64,000 nt of DNA from SZUA-442 sp963753185 (GTDB taxonomy: Bacteria; Actinomycetota; Acidimicrobiia; Spongiisociales; UBA5794). The position numbers and the translations under genes were made by a program. Shown piece after piece: positions 25,326-35,114 of the stretch. The stretch lies in the NCBI GenBank assembly GCA_963753185.1, contig CAVWBO010000007.1, forward strand, positions 1,488,001 through 1,552,000. Reading direction: 5' to 3'. Under the pieces are notes generated by a model. That model saw only the letters and a program-made list of their open reading frames with translations, searched no databases and was not told where the DNA came from. Numbering within the stretch: position 1 is the first letter of the stretch; every line of letters begins with the position of its first letter.

Positions 25326-25830
25326 GAATCCCCCTGCATCGTCGCTGCGCTCCTCTGCCGTCCCCCTTTCTCTCGTCGCTTCGTCCGTCTGTTGTGAGGT
25401 GGGGGTGCTGGGGAATCCCCCTGCATCGTCGCTTCGCTCCTCTGCCGTCCCCCTTGAAAGGGGGACGAGGGGGACGAGGGGGACGAGTAGCGATGGGTCA
25501 TCGTCCTCCCTTTAGGGGGGACGGGCGAACGGAGTGAGCCAGGGGGGCAAGCGAGCCCGCGAACACGGAGTGGGAACCGGCCAAACCGTGGAGCTTCGGT
25601 CAGGGCTTCCTCTTCGCTTCGCTCTGCCGTCCCCCTTTCCCTCGTCGCTTCGTCCGTCTGTTGTGAGGTGGGGGTGCTGGGGAATCCCCCTGCATCGCTT
25701 CGTTCTGCCGTCCCCCTGTCCCTCGTTGGCACCGTCCGATGACTGCGAGGTCCGGGTGTCGAGGAATCCCCCTGCATCGCTTCGCTCTGCCGTCCCCCTT
25801 GAAAGGGGGACGAGGGGGACGAGGGGTCGA
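25326..25830. repeat. GC-rich palindromic repeats, noncoding
   Basis: Four copies of GAATCCCCCTGCATCG (25326, 25413, 25682, 25764) and five of CTGCCGTCCCCC alternate. Palindromic cores CCCCCTTGAAAGGGGG occur near 25449-25464 and 25794-25809, followed by GACGAGGGG runs. A block of about 75 bp at 25357-25430 recurs at 25627-25700. Long ORFs here are composition artefacts. It looks like a dispersed intergenic repeat family inserted between the tRNA array and the cytochrome oxidase operon. Confidence 0.75.
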
Positions 25831-26017
25831 GGAGGGCAGGTCGTCGTGTCGGCTGGATTCCGAGGTGATTCGGCGTGGGCACCTTGTGTCTGTGGATACT
25901 CGGGTGGTTTCGGCTACGATGCGCCGACCCAAGCGGCACTGATGCATCGGCGGGGTGTCCTGTGGGTGGGATTAGCATCCGTGCCACATTCGGCACAAAC
26001 GGACGCCTGGAGGATGT

Positions 26018-26746
26018 GTGCGAAGATCGTGGATACCGGTCGGATTGCTCTGGCTGGCGTACACCGTTCTGATGATCTGGGCCATTTCCCAGTTCAGTTG
26101 GCTGCCTGCACAGTGGGCAGCAGAGGCCGAGGTCGTCGACGAGGCCATGGTCCTGCTCCAGTACCTCGGAGCCCCGGTGATGGCCCTCGTCCTCGCCGTT
26201 ATGACATGGTCGCTCATCGGGTGGCGTTCCAACGGGGCCCAGCGCGAAGACGGCCCTCCCCAGCGTGACAGCCGGGTCGTCGTGACGACGTGGCTCGTCA
26301 TCACATCAGCACTCGCCATCTTCGTCGTCATCAACCCTGGCTTCGTCGGCCTCGCCGAGATCAGGGGAGAGCCGAACGCCGACTACGCCATCGGCATCGA
26401 GGGCGCACAGTTCTTCTGGACCGTCACGTACCCCAACGGTGCGGAGGCCCTCGACGAACTCGTCGTTCCGGCCCATGCCCGAGTGCGCTACGACGTATCG
26501 AGCGTCGACGTGAACCATTCCTTCTGGATCCCTGCCTTCCGGATCAAGATCGACGCCATCGCTGGCCTGACGACACAGGCCTTTGCGACGGCGGAGGCGG
26601 AGGGCGGCATCGACGATGACATCAACCTCCGCATCCAATGTGCCGAGCTGTGCGGTGCCGGCCATGCCCAGATGGCGATGCCGATCAGAGTCGTGAGCGA
26701 GGCCGAGTTCAACGAGTACATCGAGACCCTGTTGGAGAGTGAATGA
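26018..26746 (+). CDS. ctaC: Cytochrome c oxidase subunit II
   Basis: aa3-type terminal oxidase subunit carrying the CuA electron-entry site. 242 aa from GTG 26018 with a ggagga ribosome site. Two N-terminal membrane helices (about 10-30 and 45-68) plus a third hydrophobic stretch, then the cupredoxin domain with VDVNHSFWIPAF and the CuA ligands C208, C212, H216, M219 in CAELCGAGHAQM. First gene of the oxidase operon. Confidence 0.93.
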   Translation: MRRSWIPVGLLWLAYTVLMIWAISQFSWLPAQWAAEAEVVDEAMVLLQYLGAPVMALVLAVMTWSLIGWRSNGAQREDGPPQRDSRVVVTTWLVITSALAIFVVINPGFVGLAEIRGEPNADYAIGIEGAQFFWTVTYPNGAEALDELVVPAHARVRYDVSSVDVNHSFWIPAFRIKIDAIAGLTTQAFATAEAEGGIDDDINLRIQCAELCGAGHAQMAMPIRVVSEAEFNEYIETLLESE

Positions 26747-26750
26747 CGTC

Positions 26751-28718
26751 ATGACGATGGTTGAGGAACCACCCGTTGGGGCCGCCACCTCCGGAAGGGG
26801 AGTGGCACAGGCACCCCGCACCTCGAAGAAGGGCCGCCCGAAGGCACGTCGGCCATTCAGGTACGTCGTCCGCGGCACGATCTTGGCAGCCCTCGGGTAC
26901 GTGGCTGGCGTCGGTATCACCATCGCAATCCGCGGCGGCAGCCCGACCGACGAGATCGTGGTCATCGTCGGATACGTCCTTGCGCTGATTGGCTGGCTCG
27001 CCGGCGTCGGCGGAATCGAGGCATTCGGCAGGCAGTGGGTCGGCAAGACAGCCGAGGTCTCGAAGGACAAGTCGTGGGGTCGGTACTTCGGCTTCAGTGT
27101 CGATCACAAGGTGATCGGGATCCAGTACGGGGTCACGCTGATCGCCGTGCTCCTCATTGGTGGCATCTCGGCGATGATCATGCGCATCGAGCTCGCCTCG
27201 CCCGGCATCGGGATCGTCGACCTCGACGACTTCAACAAGATCGTGTCGATGCACGGGATCCTGATGGTCGCCGTGGCCGTGGCTGGTGTCATCGGCGCCT
27301 TCGGAAACTACGTCGTCCCGATCCAGGTGGGTGCGGCGGACATGGCCTTCCCGCGCCTCAACGCCCTCGCGTACTGGTTGCTCCCCCCGGTAGCGGTGGC
27401 GCTGCTCGCGGCGCCATTGCTCGGCGCGTTCAACGCCGGCTGGACCGCGTACGCGCCCCTGTCGGTGACGAACGAATCCGGGCAGATCCTGTTCAACATG
27501 GCCATCATCACGTTCGGACTCGTGTCGATCCTCGGCGCCATCAACATCCTGGTCACGACCATCACGATGAGAGCACCGGGCATGACGTGGGGCCGCCTCC
27601 CGATCTTCACGTGGGCGGCGTTCGCAACGGCGCTCCTCGCATTCACGGTGACCCAGTTCTTCGCAGCTGCCCTCGTGCTCGTCACGATGGACCGGGTCGC
27701 CGGGACCGCGTTCTTCACCCCGGAGGTCGGTACGACGCTGTTGTACCAGCACATCTTCTGGTTCTACTCGCACCCTGCGGTCTACATCATGGTGCTACCG
27801 GGTTTCGGTGTGATCCTCGAGCTCACGACGACGTTCGCCCGAAAGCCGCTGTTCGCGTACCGTGCCGTCGTCGCGTCGCTGCTCGCCATCGTGGGCCTGT
27901 CCGTCGTCGTGTGGGCACATCACATGTTCACGAGCGGCATGGCCGACTTCCTCCACGGTCCGTTCATGATCCTCACCGAGGCCATCTCGATCCCGACCGG
28001 GGTGATCTTCCTCGGGATGATCGGGACCCTGTGGCAGGGGCGATTGTGGTTCCGAACGCCACTCGTGCTCGGTTTCGGATGGCTCTTCAATTTCCTCATC
28101 GGAGGCATCACCGGGATCTTCCTCGCCGATGTCGCGACCGACATCCACCTCCACGACACCTACTTCGTGGTCGCACACTTCCATTACACGATCGTCGGTG
28201 GCGCGATCTTCGCCCTGCTCGCCGCGACCTTCTACTGGTTCCCGAAGTTCACGGGACGCATGTACAACGACACGCTCGGGAAGGTGTTCGCCGTCTGGGT
28301 CACGGTTGCGTTCAACGCGACGTTCATTCCCCTGTTCTGGGCCGGGATGAACGGCATGAACCGGCGGATCGGTGACTATCCGCCTGCGTATGAGGGTGCC
28401 AACAAGTTCGCCTCGGTGTCGGCCCTCATCCTCGGAGCGAGTTTCCTCCTCTTCGTCGGGAACCTCGTGTATTCCGCAATCTGGGGGCCAAAGGCCGGAC
28501 CGAACCCTTGGAACGCTCGAACGCTGGAATGGCTCGTCTCGTCGCCTCCTCCGACGCACAACTTCACCAGCCAACCCCGCGTCGTCGGCCACCCGTACGA
28601 CTACGGAGTCGAGGGGTCCGTGCACGCCTACTTCCCCGCCGAGCATGGCGCCAACGGACGTGACGACCCTGATGAGGGGCCACCGGCGGAACCAGAATCC
28701 GAGGAGGCCCTGGTATGA
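26751..28718 (+). CDS. ctaD: Cytochrome c oxidase subunit I
   Basis: Catalytic heme-copper subunit. I prefer ATG 26751, which lies 11 bases after GGAGAG; GTG 26739 would add four residues. An N-terminal extension of about 100 aa with two additional hydrophobic segments precedes the core. Core motifs: VSMHGILM (low-spin heme ligand), HIFWFYSHPAVYIMVLP (H-Y crosslink region), VVWAHHMFTSG (CuB ligands) and HDTYFVVAHFHYTIVGG (heme ligands). Next gene overlaps by ATGA. Confidence 0.95.
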   Translation: MTMVEEPPVGAATSGRGVAQAPRTSKKGRPKARRPFRYVVRGTILAALGYVAGVGITIAIRGGSPTDEIVVIVGYVLALIGWLAGVGGIEAFGRQWVGKTAEVSKDKSWGRYFGFSVDHKVIGIQYGVTLIAVLLIGGISAMIMRIELASPGIGIVDLDDFNKIVSMHGILMVAVAVAGVIGAFGNYVVPIQVGAADMAFPRLNALAYWLLPPVAVALLAAPLLGAFNAGWTAYAPLSVTNESGQILFNMAIITFGLVSILGAINILVTTITMRAPGMTWGRLPIFTWAAFATALLAFTVTQFFAAALVLVTMDRVAGTAFFTPEVGTTLLYQHIFWFYSHPAVYIMVLPGFGVILELTTTFARKPLFAYRAVVASLLAIVGLSVVVWAHHMFTSGMADFLHGPFMILTEAISIPTGVIFLGMIGTLWQGRLWFRTPLVLGFGWLFNFLIGGITGIFLADVATDIHLHDTYFVVAHFHYTIVGGAIFALLAATFYWFPKFTGRMYNDTLGKVFAVWVTVAFNATFIPLFWAGMNGMNRRIGDYPPAYEGANKFASVSALILGASFLLFVGNLVYSAIWGPKAGPNPWNARTLEWLVSSPPPTHNFTSQPRVVGHPYDYGVEGSVHAYFPAEHGANGRDDPDEGPPAEPESEEALV

Positions 28719-28949
28719 CGACCGAGCAGGTCGCCATCGATCGGGCGGCGCTGTCCAAGGCGACGCGCAAGGGACTCATGGGAGCCTTCTGGCTCGCTGT
28801 GATGACCATCGTCGAGTTCATCATCGCCGTGGCCGGCGACGGGCGAATCCTGGACGCTGTGGGCGCTCCTGCCGTTCGTGCTCGCCAAGGGTTGGATCAT
28901 CCTCGACACGTTCATGCACATCCGTGCCCTGTGGAGCGAGGACCACTGA
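28715..28949 (+). CDS. Cytochrome c oxidase subunit IV-like protein (1-bp frameshift)
   Basis: Small membrane subunit between subunits I and III. It starts MTTEQVAIDRAALSKATRKG with a first membrane helix (FWLAVMTIVEFIIAVA); the conserved continuation WALLPFVLAKGWIILDTFMH to ALWSEDH stop is in the next frame. One surplus G near 28834 restores a protein of about 77 aa with two helices. It overlaps the subunit III ATG (TGATGA). Probably a sequencing error rather than a dead gene. Confidence 0.75.
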
Positions 28950-29559
28950 TGACGACGCTCGACACCGCGCATCACGACGCTCCCGGCCACGACGACATCG
29001 ACCACGACGAGTACCACCAGGACATGTCGTTCCAGCCCAGGGCGAACCGCATGGGCCTGTGGATGTTCATCTTCTCCGAGTGCTTCCTGTTCGCCGCGTT
29101 CCTCTCAGCACGATATTTCACGACGGGCACGGAGCGGCCCGAGGACCTCAACCAGGTCGCTCGCCCTCGCCGTCACGGTCGTCCTGCTGCTCTCGTCGAT
29201 CAGCGCCTATCTCGCCGAGACGTCTATCAAGTACAACCATCGTCGGAACTTCCTGCGTGTTCACGGCGGCAACGATCGGACTCGGCCTCCTGTTCATGGT
29301 CGGCGTGTCGATTGAGCTCCACGAGGCCACGCTGCACTATCCGCCTGGAACCCCCTATGGGTCGTCCTACTTCATGCTCATCGGACTCCACGCCTTCCAC
29401 GTCATCACCGGCCTTGTCGCCCTCCTGATCGTCTTCAGCCTCGGGTTGAGGGGCCACTTCGGCTCAACGCAGTACTGGGGCGTGGAGGGTGTCGTCAAGT
29501 ACTGGCACTTCGTCGACCTCGCATGGGTGCTCATCTACCCGACCCTCTACCTGTTCTAG
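28949..29559 (+). CDS. ctaE: Cytochrome c oxidase subunit III (two frameshifts)
   Basis: The reading starts MTTLDTAHHDAPGHDD and continues through RMGLWMFIFSECFLFAAFLS. It must shift near 29156 to LALAVTVVLLLSSISAYLAE and again near 29254 to VFTAATIGLGLLFMVGVS, ending YWHFVDLAWVLIYPTLYLF. Both shifts are +1. All parts together give a complete ~200-aa subunit III with the conserved ECFLF glutamate and ISAYLAE region. Two errors in one conserved gene point to assembly quality. Confidence 0.82.
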
Positions 29560-30180
29560 ATGACGACGACGCTCCTGCCACCGACGAAGCAACCCATCTC
29601 CCAGCGGCGCAGGATCATCGAGGCGGTCCTGATCATCGGGGTCTCGACATTCGTGGTGTTCGCACTGTCCTCGATCGCCCTCCTCATCTACACCCAGGGC
29701 TCTCGCGAACCGATCGTCCACACGATCGAGATCCCGCCGGGCTCGTACGACCTGATCCTCCAGGGCGAGAATCCCCTCGAGATTCCCCCGACATGGACGT
29801 TCTACGCCGATGACACCCTCGTCCTCGACAACCGCGATGACGTTCCGCACACGCTTGGGAACTGGGTCGTTCCACCCAACACGATCCAGTCGTTCGAACT
29901 CCAACCCGCATACGGCGGTGTGTTCGCCTGCACCCTGCACCCATCCGGCGGCATCACCCTCAACGTCCAACCACGGGCATACGACTTCTCGATCATCGCA
30001 TTCCCGACCTTCGGCTTCGGTCTCGCACTCGGCATCGTGATCGTCATCGGCCTCAACGTCATGCGGGCGCTCGATCGCGACGAGGACGACTGGCTCCACG
30101 AGGGCGTCAACGGTCCCGTCCGCGATCGTTCGGCCATCGAGCAGGAGATCGCGCACGACCTCGCCGTTGGTGACGAGTAG
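29560..30180 (+). CDS. Membrane-anchored cupredoxin-like protein of the oxidase operon
   Basis: 206 aa immediately after subunit III. An N-terminal membrane helix (about 24-46), an extracytoplasmic beta-rich domain (about 55-140) with copper-ligand-like residues in DDVPHTLGNW and FACTLHPSGG, then a C-terminal membrane helix (about 148-168) and an acidic tail. The His...Cys...His pattern fits a type-1 copper domain that might pass electrons to CuA. No exact family assigned; the role is inferred from operon position. Confidence 0.65.
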   Translation: MTTTLLPPTKQPISQRRRIIEAVLIIGVSTFVVFALSSIALLIYTQGSREPIVHTIEIPPGSYDLILQGENPLEIPPTWTFYADDTLVLDNRDDVPHTLGNWVVPPNTIQSFELQPAYGGVFACTLHPSGGITLNVQPRAYDFSIIAFPTFGFGLALGIVIVIGLNVMRALDRDEDDWLHEGVNGPVRDRSAIEQEIAHDLAVGDE

Positions 30181-30334
30181 CCCACGTCGCCCCGTTCGAA
30201 GGGCCGGTCGGGCGCCGGACGTTGCATGCAGGTCGTCGGTCGTGGCTCTCCCTGCGAACCAAACACAGGGCGAAACGACACCTTCGAGGCATGACATCGT
30301 CCCGCAAGCCATGCCGGTGTGGTAGACAAGGCGG

Positions 30335-30955
30335 ATGGCTTTCCCAAAACCGTTCTACCGCTGGCGTCCGCATCCTTGGCATGGGCTGTCGGTTGGCACC
30401 GACCCCCCGCGCATTGTCACCGCGTTCATCGAGATGACGCCGCTCGACGTCATCAAGTACGAGGTCGACAAAGAGACGGGGTATCTGACGGTCGATCGGC
30501 CCCAGTCCGGATCGAGCTCGCCACCATCCCTCTACGGCTTCATCCCACGGACGTATTGCGGCGATCGGGTCGCCGCGCTCTGCGACGAGGTGGACCGCTC
30601 GGACGGTGATCCCCTCGACATCTGTGTCGTATCCGAGCGCCCCATCGATCGGAGCGAGATCGCGATGCAGGTCAGGGTCGTCGGGGGCTTCCAGATGATC
30701 GACGGCGAGGAGGCCGATGACAAGATCGTCGCGGTGCTCGACGTCGATCCCGTGTGGGCGGACGTGACCGAACTCTCGGAACTTCCGAAGGCGATGGTCG
30801 ACCGACTCGAGCACTACTTCCTGACGTACAAGGTGCTTCCCGGTCGCTCCGGTGACGTGCGGATTCCCCTCGTATATGGCGCTTCACACGCGCGTTCCGT
30901 CGTCGAGGCGGCGATGGGCGACTACGCCGACCTCTACGGTGCCGATGGAGGCTGA
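30335..30955 (+). CDS. ppa: Inorganic pyrophosphatase (family I)
   Basis: Hydrolyses PPi. 206 aa from ATG 30335. Active-site blocks: KYEVDKETG, YGFIPRTYCGD, the Asp-rich DGDPLDICVV, and DDKIVAVLDVDP. Slightly longer than the usual 160-180 aa because of an N-terminal extension. It overlaps the P-type ATPase start by 11 bases. Confidence 0.9.
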   Translation: MAFPKPFYRWRPHPWHGLSVGTDPPRIVTAFIEMTPLDVIKYEVDKETGYLTVDRPQSGSSSPPSLYGFIPRTYCGDRVAALCDEVDRSDGDPLDICVVSERPIDRSEIAMQVRVVGGFQMIDGEEADDKIVAVLDVDPVWADVTELSELPKAMVDRLEHYFLTYKVLPGRSGDVRIPLVYGASHARSVVEAAMGDYADLYGADGG

Positions 30956-33323
30956 GTCCCCAGCCACGACCTCTGTGGTCGCCGTACGTCCGTTGACGGA
31001 CGAAGACGTCGCCGAGCGCATTCGCGCCGGACGCTCGAATCGAACCGAACGCACCGAATCGAGGTCGGTTTCGAGCATCCTCAGGGCGAACATCCTGACT
31101 CGCTTCAACGCGATCATCAGCGCAATGGTGGTGGTGATCATCGCCTTCGGCCATCCGATCGACGCCATGTTCGGCATCGTGATGGTCATCAACGCGTTGA
31201 TCGGCATCGTCCAGGAACTCCGTGCGAAGTTGACCCTCGACCGCCTCACGTTGATGATCGAACCGAAGGCCACGGTGGATCGAGCCGGTGGGGTGAAGGA
31301 GATCCCGGCCGCCGGTGTCGTCATGGACGACATCGTGGTGCTGTCCCGAGGCCATGCCATCCCCGTGGACGGAACCGTGATCGAATCCTCGGGGCTCGAG
31401 GTCTCCGAGGCACTCCTGACGGGGGAAGCGGATCCCATCCTCAAACAGCGTGGCGAGCCCGTCATGAGCGGAAGCTTCGTCGTGGCAGGAACGGGCCGTT
31501 TCCTCGTGACAGCCGTCGGAGCGGATTCATACGCGAATCGCCTGGCCGCCGAAGCCAGGAAGTTCACGCTTGCCAGATCCGAGCTCGCGGATTCGATCGA
31601 CCAGATCCTCAGGATCGTCACCTGGCTCCTGATCCCGACCGCCAGCCTTCTGCTGTGGAGCCAGCTCCAGACAGACAGACCCGTATCGGACGCGGTTGTC
31701 GCCGCCGTCGCGGGAGTCGTTGCGATGGTTCCCCAGGGCCTTGTCCTGCTCGTGTCGATGGCGTTCGCCGTGGCGGTGGTGCGCCTCGGACAACGAAACG
31801 TGCTCGTGCAGGAACTCCCTGCCGTCGAAACCCTTGCACGTGTCGACGTCCTGTGCGTCGACAAGACAGGTACGTTGACCGACGGAACGATCGAGCTCGT
31901 CGGCATAGCGGACCTCTCTGCTGGCAGGTTCGACGCCCCGGCCGTACTCGGTGCGATAGCGGCTGCCGACCACGATCGGAACCCGACGATGCAGGCGATC
32001 GCCGACAAGTACGACGACGTGCTCCATCTGACACCGACCGCCAGGATCCCGTTCTCCTCGGAACGGAAGTTCTCCGCAGTCGCGTTCGACGACGGTTCGG
32101 CGTGGGTGCTCGGTGCGCCAGAGTTCGTGCTCCCGCATCCCATCGCAGGCGACATCGCCGACGCGATCGACGCCGCATCCTCGGCAGGGAGACGAAGCGT
32201 CGTCGTCGCAGCGACACAGCCTGATCAGATCGGTGACGGCGCCATCGCAGCTGTCGAGCCGGCGTTCCTCGTTCTGTTCGCCGAGCAGATCCGACCGGAC
32301 GCTGCGGACACGGTGCGATTCTTCACCGAGCAACAGGTCTCCCTGAAGGTGATCTCCGGAGACGCCTCCCACACCGTGGCAGCGATCGCGCGGGCAACAG
32401 GCGTCCCTGGCTCGGGCTCCATCGATGGCGACGCCGTTCCCACGGAAGCCGATGCCATGGCGGCGGTGGCGGGCCGAACGAGCGTCTTCGGACGTGTCAG
32501 CCCGGAACAGAAGAGGGACCTCGTTCGCGCGATGAAGGCATCCGGCCACGTCGTCGCCATGACGGGGGATGGTGTCAACGACGTCCTCGCCGTGAAGGAG
32601 GCGGATCTCGGCATCGCCATGGGATCGGGGACCGGAGCGACGAGGGCCGTCAGTCAGCTCGTGCTGCTCGACGACAGATTCGCCTCCCTGCCCCACGTCG
32701 TCGCCGAGGGCCGCAGGGTGGTCGCCAACATGGAGCGCGTTGCTGCCCTGTTCCTGACGAAGACCGTGTACGCGACATTCCTGGCGCTCGCCATCGGGTT
32801 CGTCGGCCTCGCGTTCCCGTTCCTCCCTCGCCACATGACGCTCATCGGATCGCTGACGATCGGGATCCCCGCGTTCCTGCTGTCGTTCGAGCCTCGCGAG
32901 ATCCCCGTCCGTGACGGATTCCTGCCTCGCGTCCTCTCGTTCGCGGTACCTGCGGGCCTCGTGTCGGGGATCGCCACGTTTGCGCTGTACGGCATCTCGA
33001 GGATCGACTCGTTCGATCTCACCCTTCAGCAGTCGAGGACGGCCGCTACCACGCTCATGATCGTCCTCGGGCTCGTAGTCCTGTTCGAGCTCATCGATCC
33101 CAAGGAGCTCCACCACATGTCGATGATCGGAGGGCTCTTCGGGTGCTACCTGATCGTCCTCACGGTCGACCCCCTCCGGGAGTTGTTCGACCTCAGCGTG
33201 CCTCGTCCGCAGTCGTGGATGGTGATCGCTGGCGTGTCGGTCGTTGCCGGGTTCATCATGCGAGGCCTGATCGCCGTTGCGGAGCGGTTGGTGAAGGCCC
33301 GCTACGGCGTCGAGCCGATCTGA
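30945..33323 (+). CDS. P-type cation ATPase, CtpE-like (probable calcium uptake)
   Basis: 792 aa from ATG 30945 in the pyrophosphatase tail. Actuator motif LLTGEADPI, phosphorylation site VDKTGTLTDG (D306), hinge MTGDGVNDVLAVKEADLGIA. Before D306 it has VPQGLVLLVSMAFAVAVVRL and VLVQELPAVETLARVD, which resemble mycobacterial CtpE, a calcium importer, rather than heavy-metal pumps (no CPC motif). About eight to ten membrane helices. Calcium specificity is inferred from this resemblance. It converges with the next gene by 22 bases. Confidence 0.82.
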   Translation: MEAESPATTSVVAVRPLTDEDVAERIRAGRSNRTERTESRSVSSILRANILTRFNAIISAMVVVIIAFGHPIDAMFGIVMVINALIGIVQELRAKLTLDRLTLMIEPKATVDRAGGVKEIPAAGVVMDDIVVLSRGHAIPVDGTVIESSGLEVSEALLTGEADPILKQRGEPVMSGSFVVAGTGRFLVTAVGADSYANRLAAEARKFTLARSELADSIDQILRIVTWLLIPTASLLLWSQLQTDRPVSDAVVAAVAGVVAMVPQGLVLLVSMAFAVAVVRLGQRNVLVQELPAVETLARVDVLCVDKTGTLTDGTIELVGIADLSAGRFDAPAVLGAIAAADHDRNPTMQAIADKYDDVLHLTPTARIPFSSERKFSAVAFDDGSAWVLGAPEFVLPHPIAGDIADAIDAASSAGRRSVVVAATQPDQIGDGAIAAVEPAFLVLFAEQIRPDAADTVRFFTEQQVSLKVISGDASHTVAAIARATGVPGSGSIDGDAVPTEADAMAAVAGRTSVFGRVSPEQKRDLVRAMKASGHVVAMTGDGVNDVLAVKEADLGIAMGSGTGATRAVSQLVLLDDRFASLPHVVAEGRRVVANMERVAALFLTKTVYATFLALAIGFVGLAFPFLPRHMTLIGSLTIGIPAFLLSFEPREIPVRDGFLPRVLSFAVPAGLVSGIATFALYGISRIDSFDLTLQQSRTAATTLMIVLGLVVLFELIDPKELHHMSMIGGLFGCYLIVLTVDPLRELFDLSVPRPQSWMVIAGVSVVAGFIMRGLIAVAERLVKARYGVEPI

Positions 33324-35113
33324 TCAGCATCGACAGGTGCGGCACCGACCCTGCCTTCGGCGATACTCTCTGCCCTGGTGATCTCAGACCGTCGGAGGCG
33401 TGCCTCGATGGCCTCCATCTGGGCGGGTGACACATCGTCGAACCGGTATGCGGCTCGCACGAACTCGGCGAGGTCCGCTCGGTAGTCGTGGCCCGTCGAG
33501 AAGAACTCGCCGGGTATCACGGTCGCGGCGTTCTTGGTGTCGATGAGGAGCTGCCAGAAGGTGATGCCGGGGAGCCATCGCATCTGGGGATCGACGTTGC
33601 GGCCCCTGTCGTGTGTCTTGAGCCACGTCGGCATCTCGTAGAACGTCTTGGGCGTGAACTTCGTGACAGGGTCATTGTCATGGTTGAGAAGAAGGGTCTG
33701 TGGGATGTCGTTGCCTTCCTCGAGCCATGCGTGGAGGTCGTCCGCGTGGTCGAACACCGGCGTACCCCCGCCCGTGAGGTCGTTGAAGAGCCTCGAACCC
33801 TTGGGCGTGCCCACCCACAGGGCAAAGTCGACGATCAGGCCGTCGCGGTCCTTCGAGGCTTCCTGCACTCCCATCTGTGCCGTAATCGCACCCAGGCTCT
33901 CGCCGTATGAAGCGAGGTGGATGTCGCGTCCGATCTCCGTGATCTCTGATCGAAGGCGTGCGAGGAGCTTGCCGTACACGCGTGCGGCGTCCGGTGTCTT
34001 GGTGATCGAGAGCATGGACGGAACCTCGCCGTACTGGACCCCGACGGTTGCGACGTCGCCTCGGGCCATGAACTCGGCGGCCTCGACGGCAATGTAGTTG
34101 ACGTATCCCGTTCCGGCGGGGGATGCGGCGATGATCAGCGAGCGATCGAAGCCCCCGGTCCGCTTGAGCTCCTGGAGGGCGATGTCGATGCGCTCGTCCT
34201 CTGTGTCGGCCGTGCCGAGACCCACATACACCCTTACGGGTGCCCGCCTGGCGGATTCACCCATCTCCGCCTCGATGTCTGCGACCGTGGTCGTTTCGGA
34301 GACGAGCCTCCGACCCTGGAGGCCGAGCGACCCGTAGTCTGCGAGGCTGTAGTGGCTGCCGGACACCGTGTCGAGGGCGGGTGCATCGGCGTACGCGATC
34401 TCGGTCTTGCGGTTCCCTGCGGCGATACGGCCGAGCACCTTCCCAAGCGCGAGACGCCCCCCGACGCCGAGCGTCAGCGCGGTCAACCCAACGCCGCCGA
34501 CGAACGCGACACCGGGAGCAAACCGCGACCCGCGAGCGGCGAGCGCAGCGACCTTGCCACCGCCGAGGATCACGCCACCGATGCCGGCAAGGCCGACATT
34601 GAGGCCAACGGCAACGGCGCCAGCCTTGCCGACGTAGGCGAGGTCGGGTGTGTCCTGACGGTGGGCGAGCCCGGCCTGCGCTTCGAAGAGCGTGCCAGCC
34701 CCTACGGCGCTGAGGGTGGACAGGTTGGCGATGGGCGCCTTGCCCTTCCGGCTCGCGAAGCCGACGAGGGCAAGGGCAGATACGACCTCCGTACCGATCT
34801 CTGCCCACGCCTCGGATTCGTCGATCGGGGGATGGCTCGACGGGTCCCGGGCATTGAGTGCCTGGGCAGACCGAGCGGACGCAGCGACCATGCCGAGGAT
34901 GCGCGTCGCCGGCCCTGAGCGGGGCACAGGGAGGAGTCCCGCAGCCGCGCCTGCCGTTGCGCCTGTGACGAATCCCGTCAGGAAGCTTCCACCCATGATG
35001 ATGCCCTGATCGAGGGCAGATCGGCGCATCAGGCTCGGTTCGAGGGACTTGACGGCGAAGCGAACGCCGACAATGACTCCCGAGAGAGGCGACAGGAAAC
35101 GAGCCGATGCCAT
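33302..35113 (-). CDS. Large membrane-associated alpha/beta hydrolase family protein
   Basis: 603 aa from ATG 35113. The N-terminal half (about 1-250) is hydrophobic and glycine/alanine-rich, probably several membrane segments. The C-terminal half is a hydrolase domain with nucleophile elbow ASYGESLGA, an RVYVGLGTADTEDERID block and LLLNHDNDPV. This matches the actinobacterial alpha/beta-hydrolase family 9 (membrane type), whose substrates are unknown but likely lipids. The last bases overlap the ATPase gene end. Confidence 0.75.
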   Translation of the reverse strand: MASARFLSPLSGVIVGVRFAVKSLEPSLMRRSALDQGIIMGGSFLTGFVTGATAGAAAGLLPVPRSGPATRILGMVAASARSAQALNARDPSSHPPIDESEAWAEIGTEVVSALALVGFASRKGKAPIANLSTLSAVGAGTLFEAQAGLAHRQDTPDLAYVGKAGAVAVGLNVGLAGIGGVILGGGKVAALAARGSRFAPGVAFVGGVGLTALTLGVGGRLALGKVLGRIAAGNRKTEIAYADAPALDTVSGSHYSLADYGSLGLQGRRLVSETTTVADIEAEMGESARRAPVRVYVGLGTADTEDERIDIALQELKRTGGFDRSLIIAASPAGTGYVNYIAVEAAEFMARGDVATVGVQYGEVPSMLSITKTPDAARVYGKLLARLRSEITEIGRDIHLASYGESLGAITAQMGVQEASKDRDGLIVDFALWVGTPKGSRLFNDLTGGGTPVFDHADDLHAWLEEGNDIPQTLLLNHDNDPVTKFTPKTFYEMPTWLKTHDRGRNVDPQMRWLPGITFWQLLIDTKNAATVIPGEFFSTGHDYRADLAEFVRAAYRFDDVSPAQMEAIEARLRRSEITRAESIAEGRVGAAPVDADQIGSTP

Positions 35114-35114
35114 C

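Noticed and set aside
25274..25996. Minus-strand 240-aa ORF (SPSSPFQGGRQ-type)
   Set aside because: Low-complexity translation of GC-rich palindromic repeats, open in several frames on both strands.
31527..33116. 529-aa ORF antisense to the P-type ATPase
   Set aside because: Arginine/glutamate/histidine-rich shadow typical of high-GC antisense frames; the sense strand has clear ATPase motifs.
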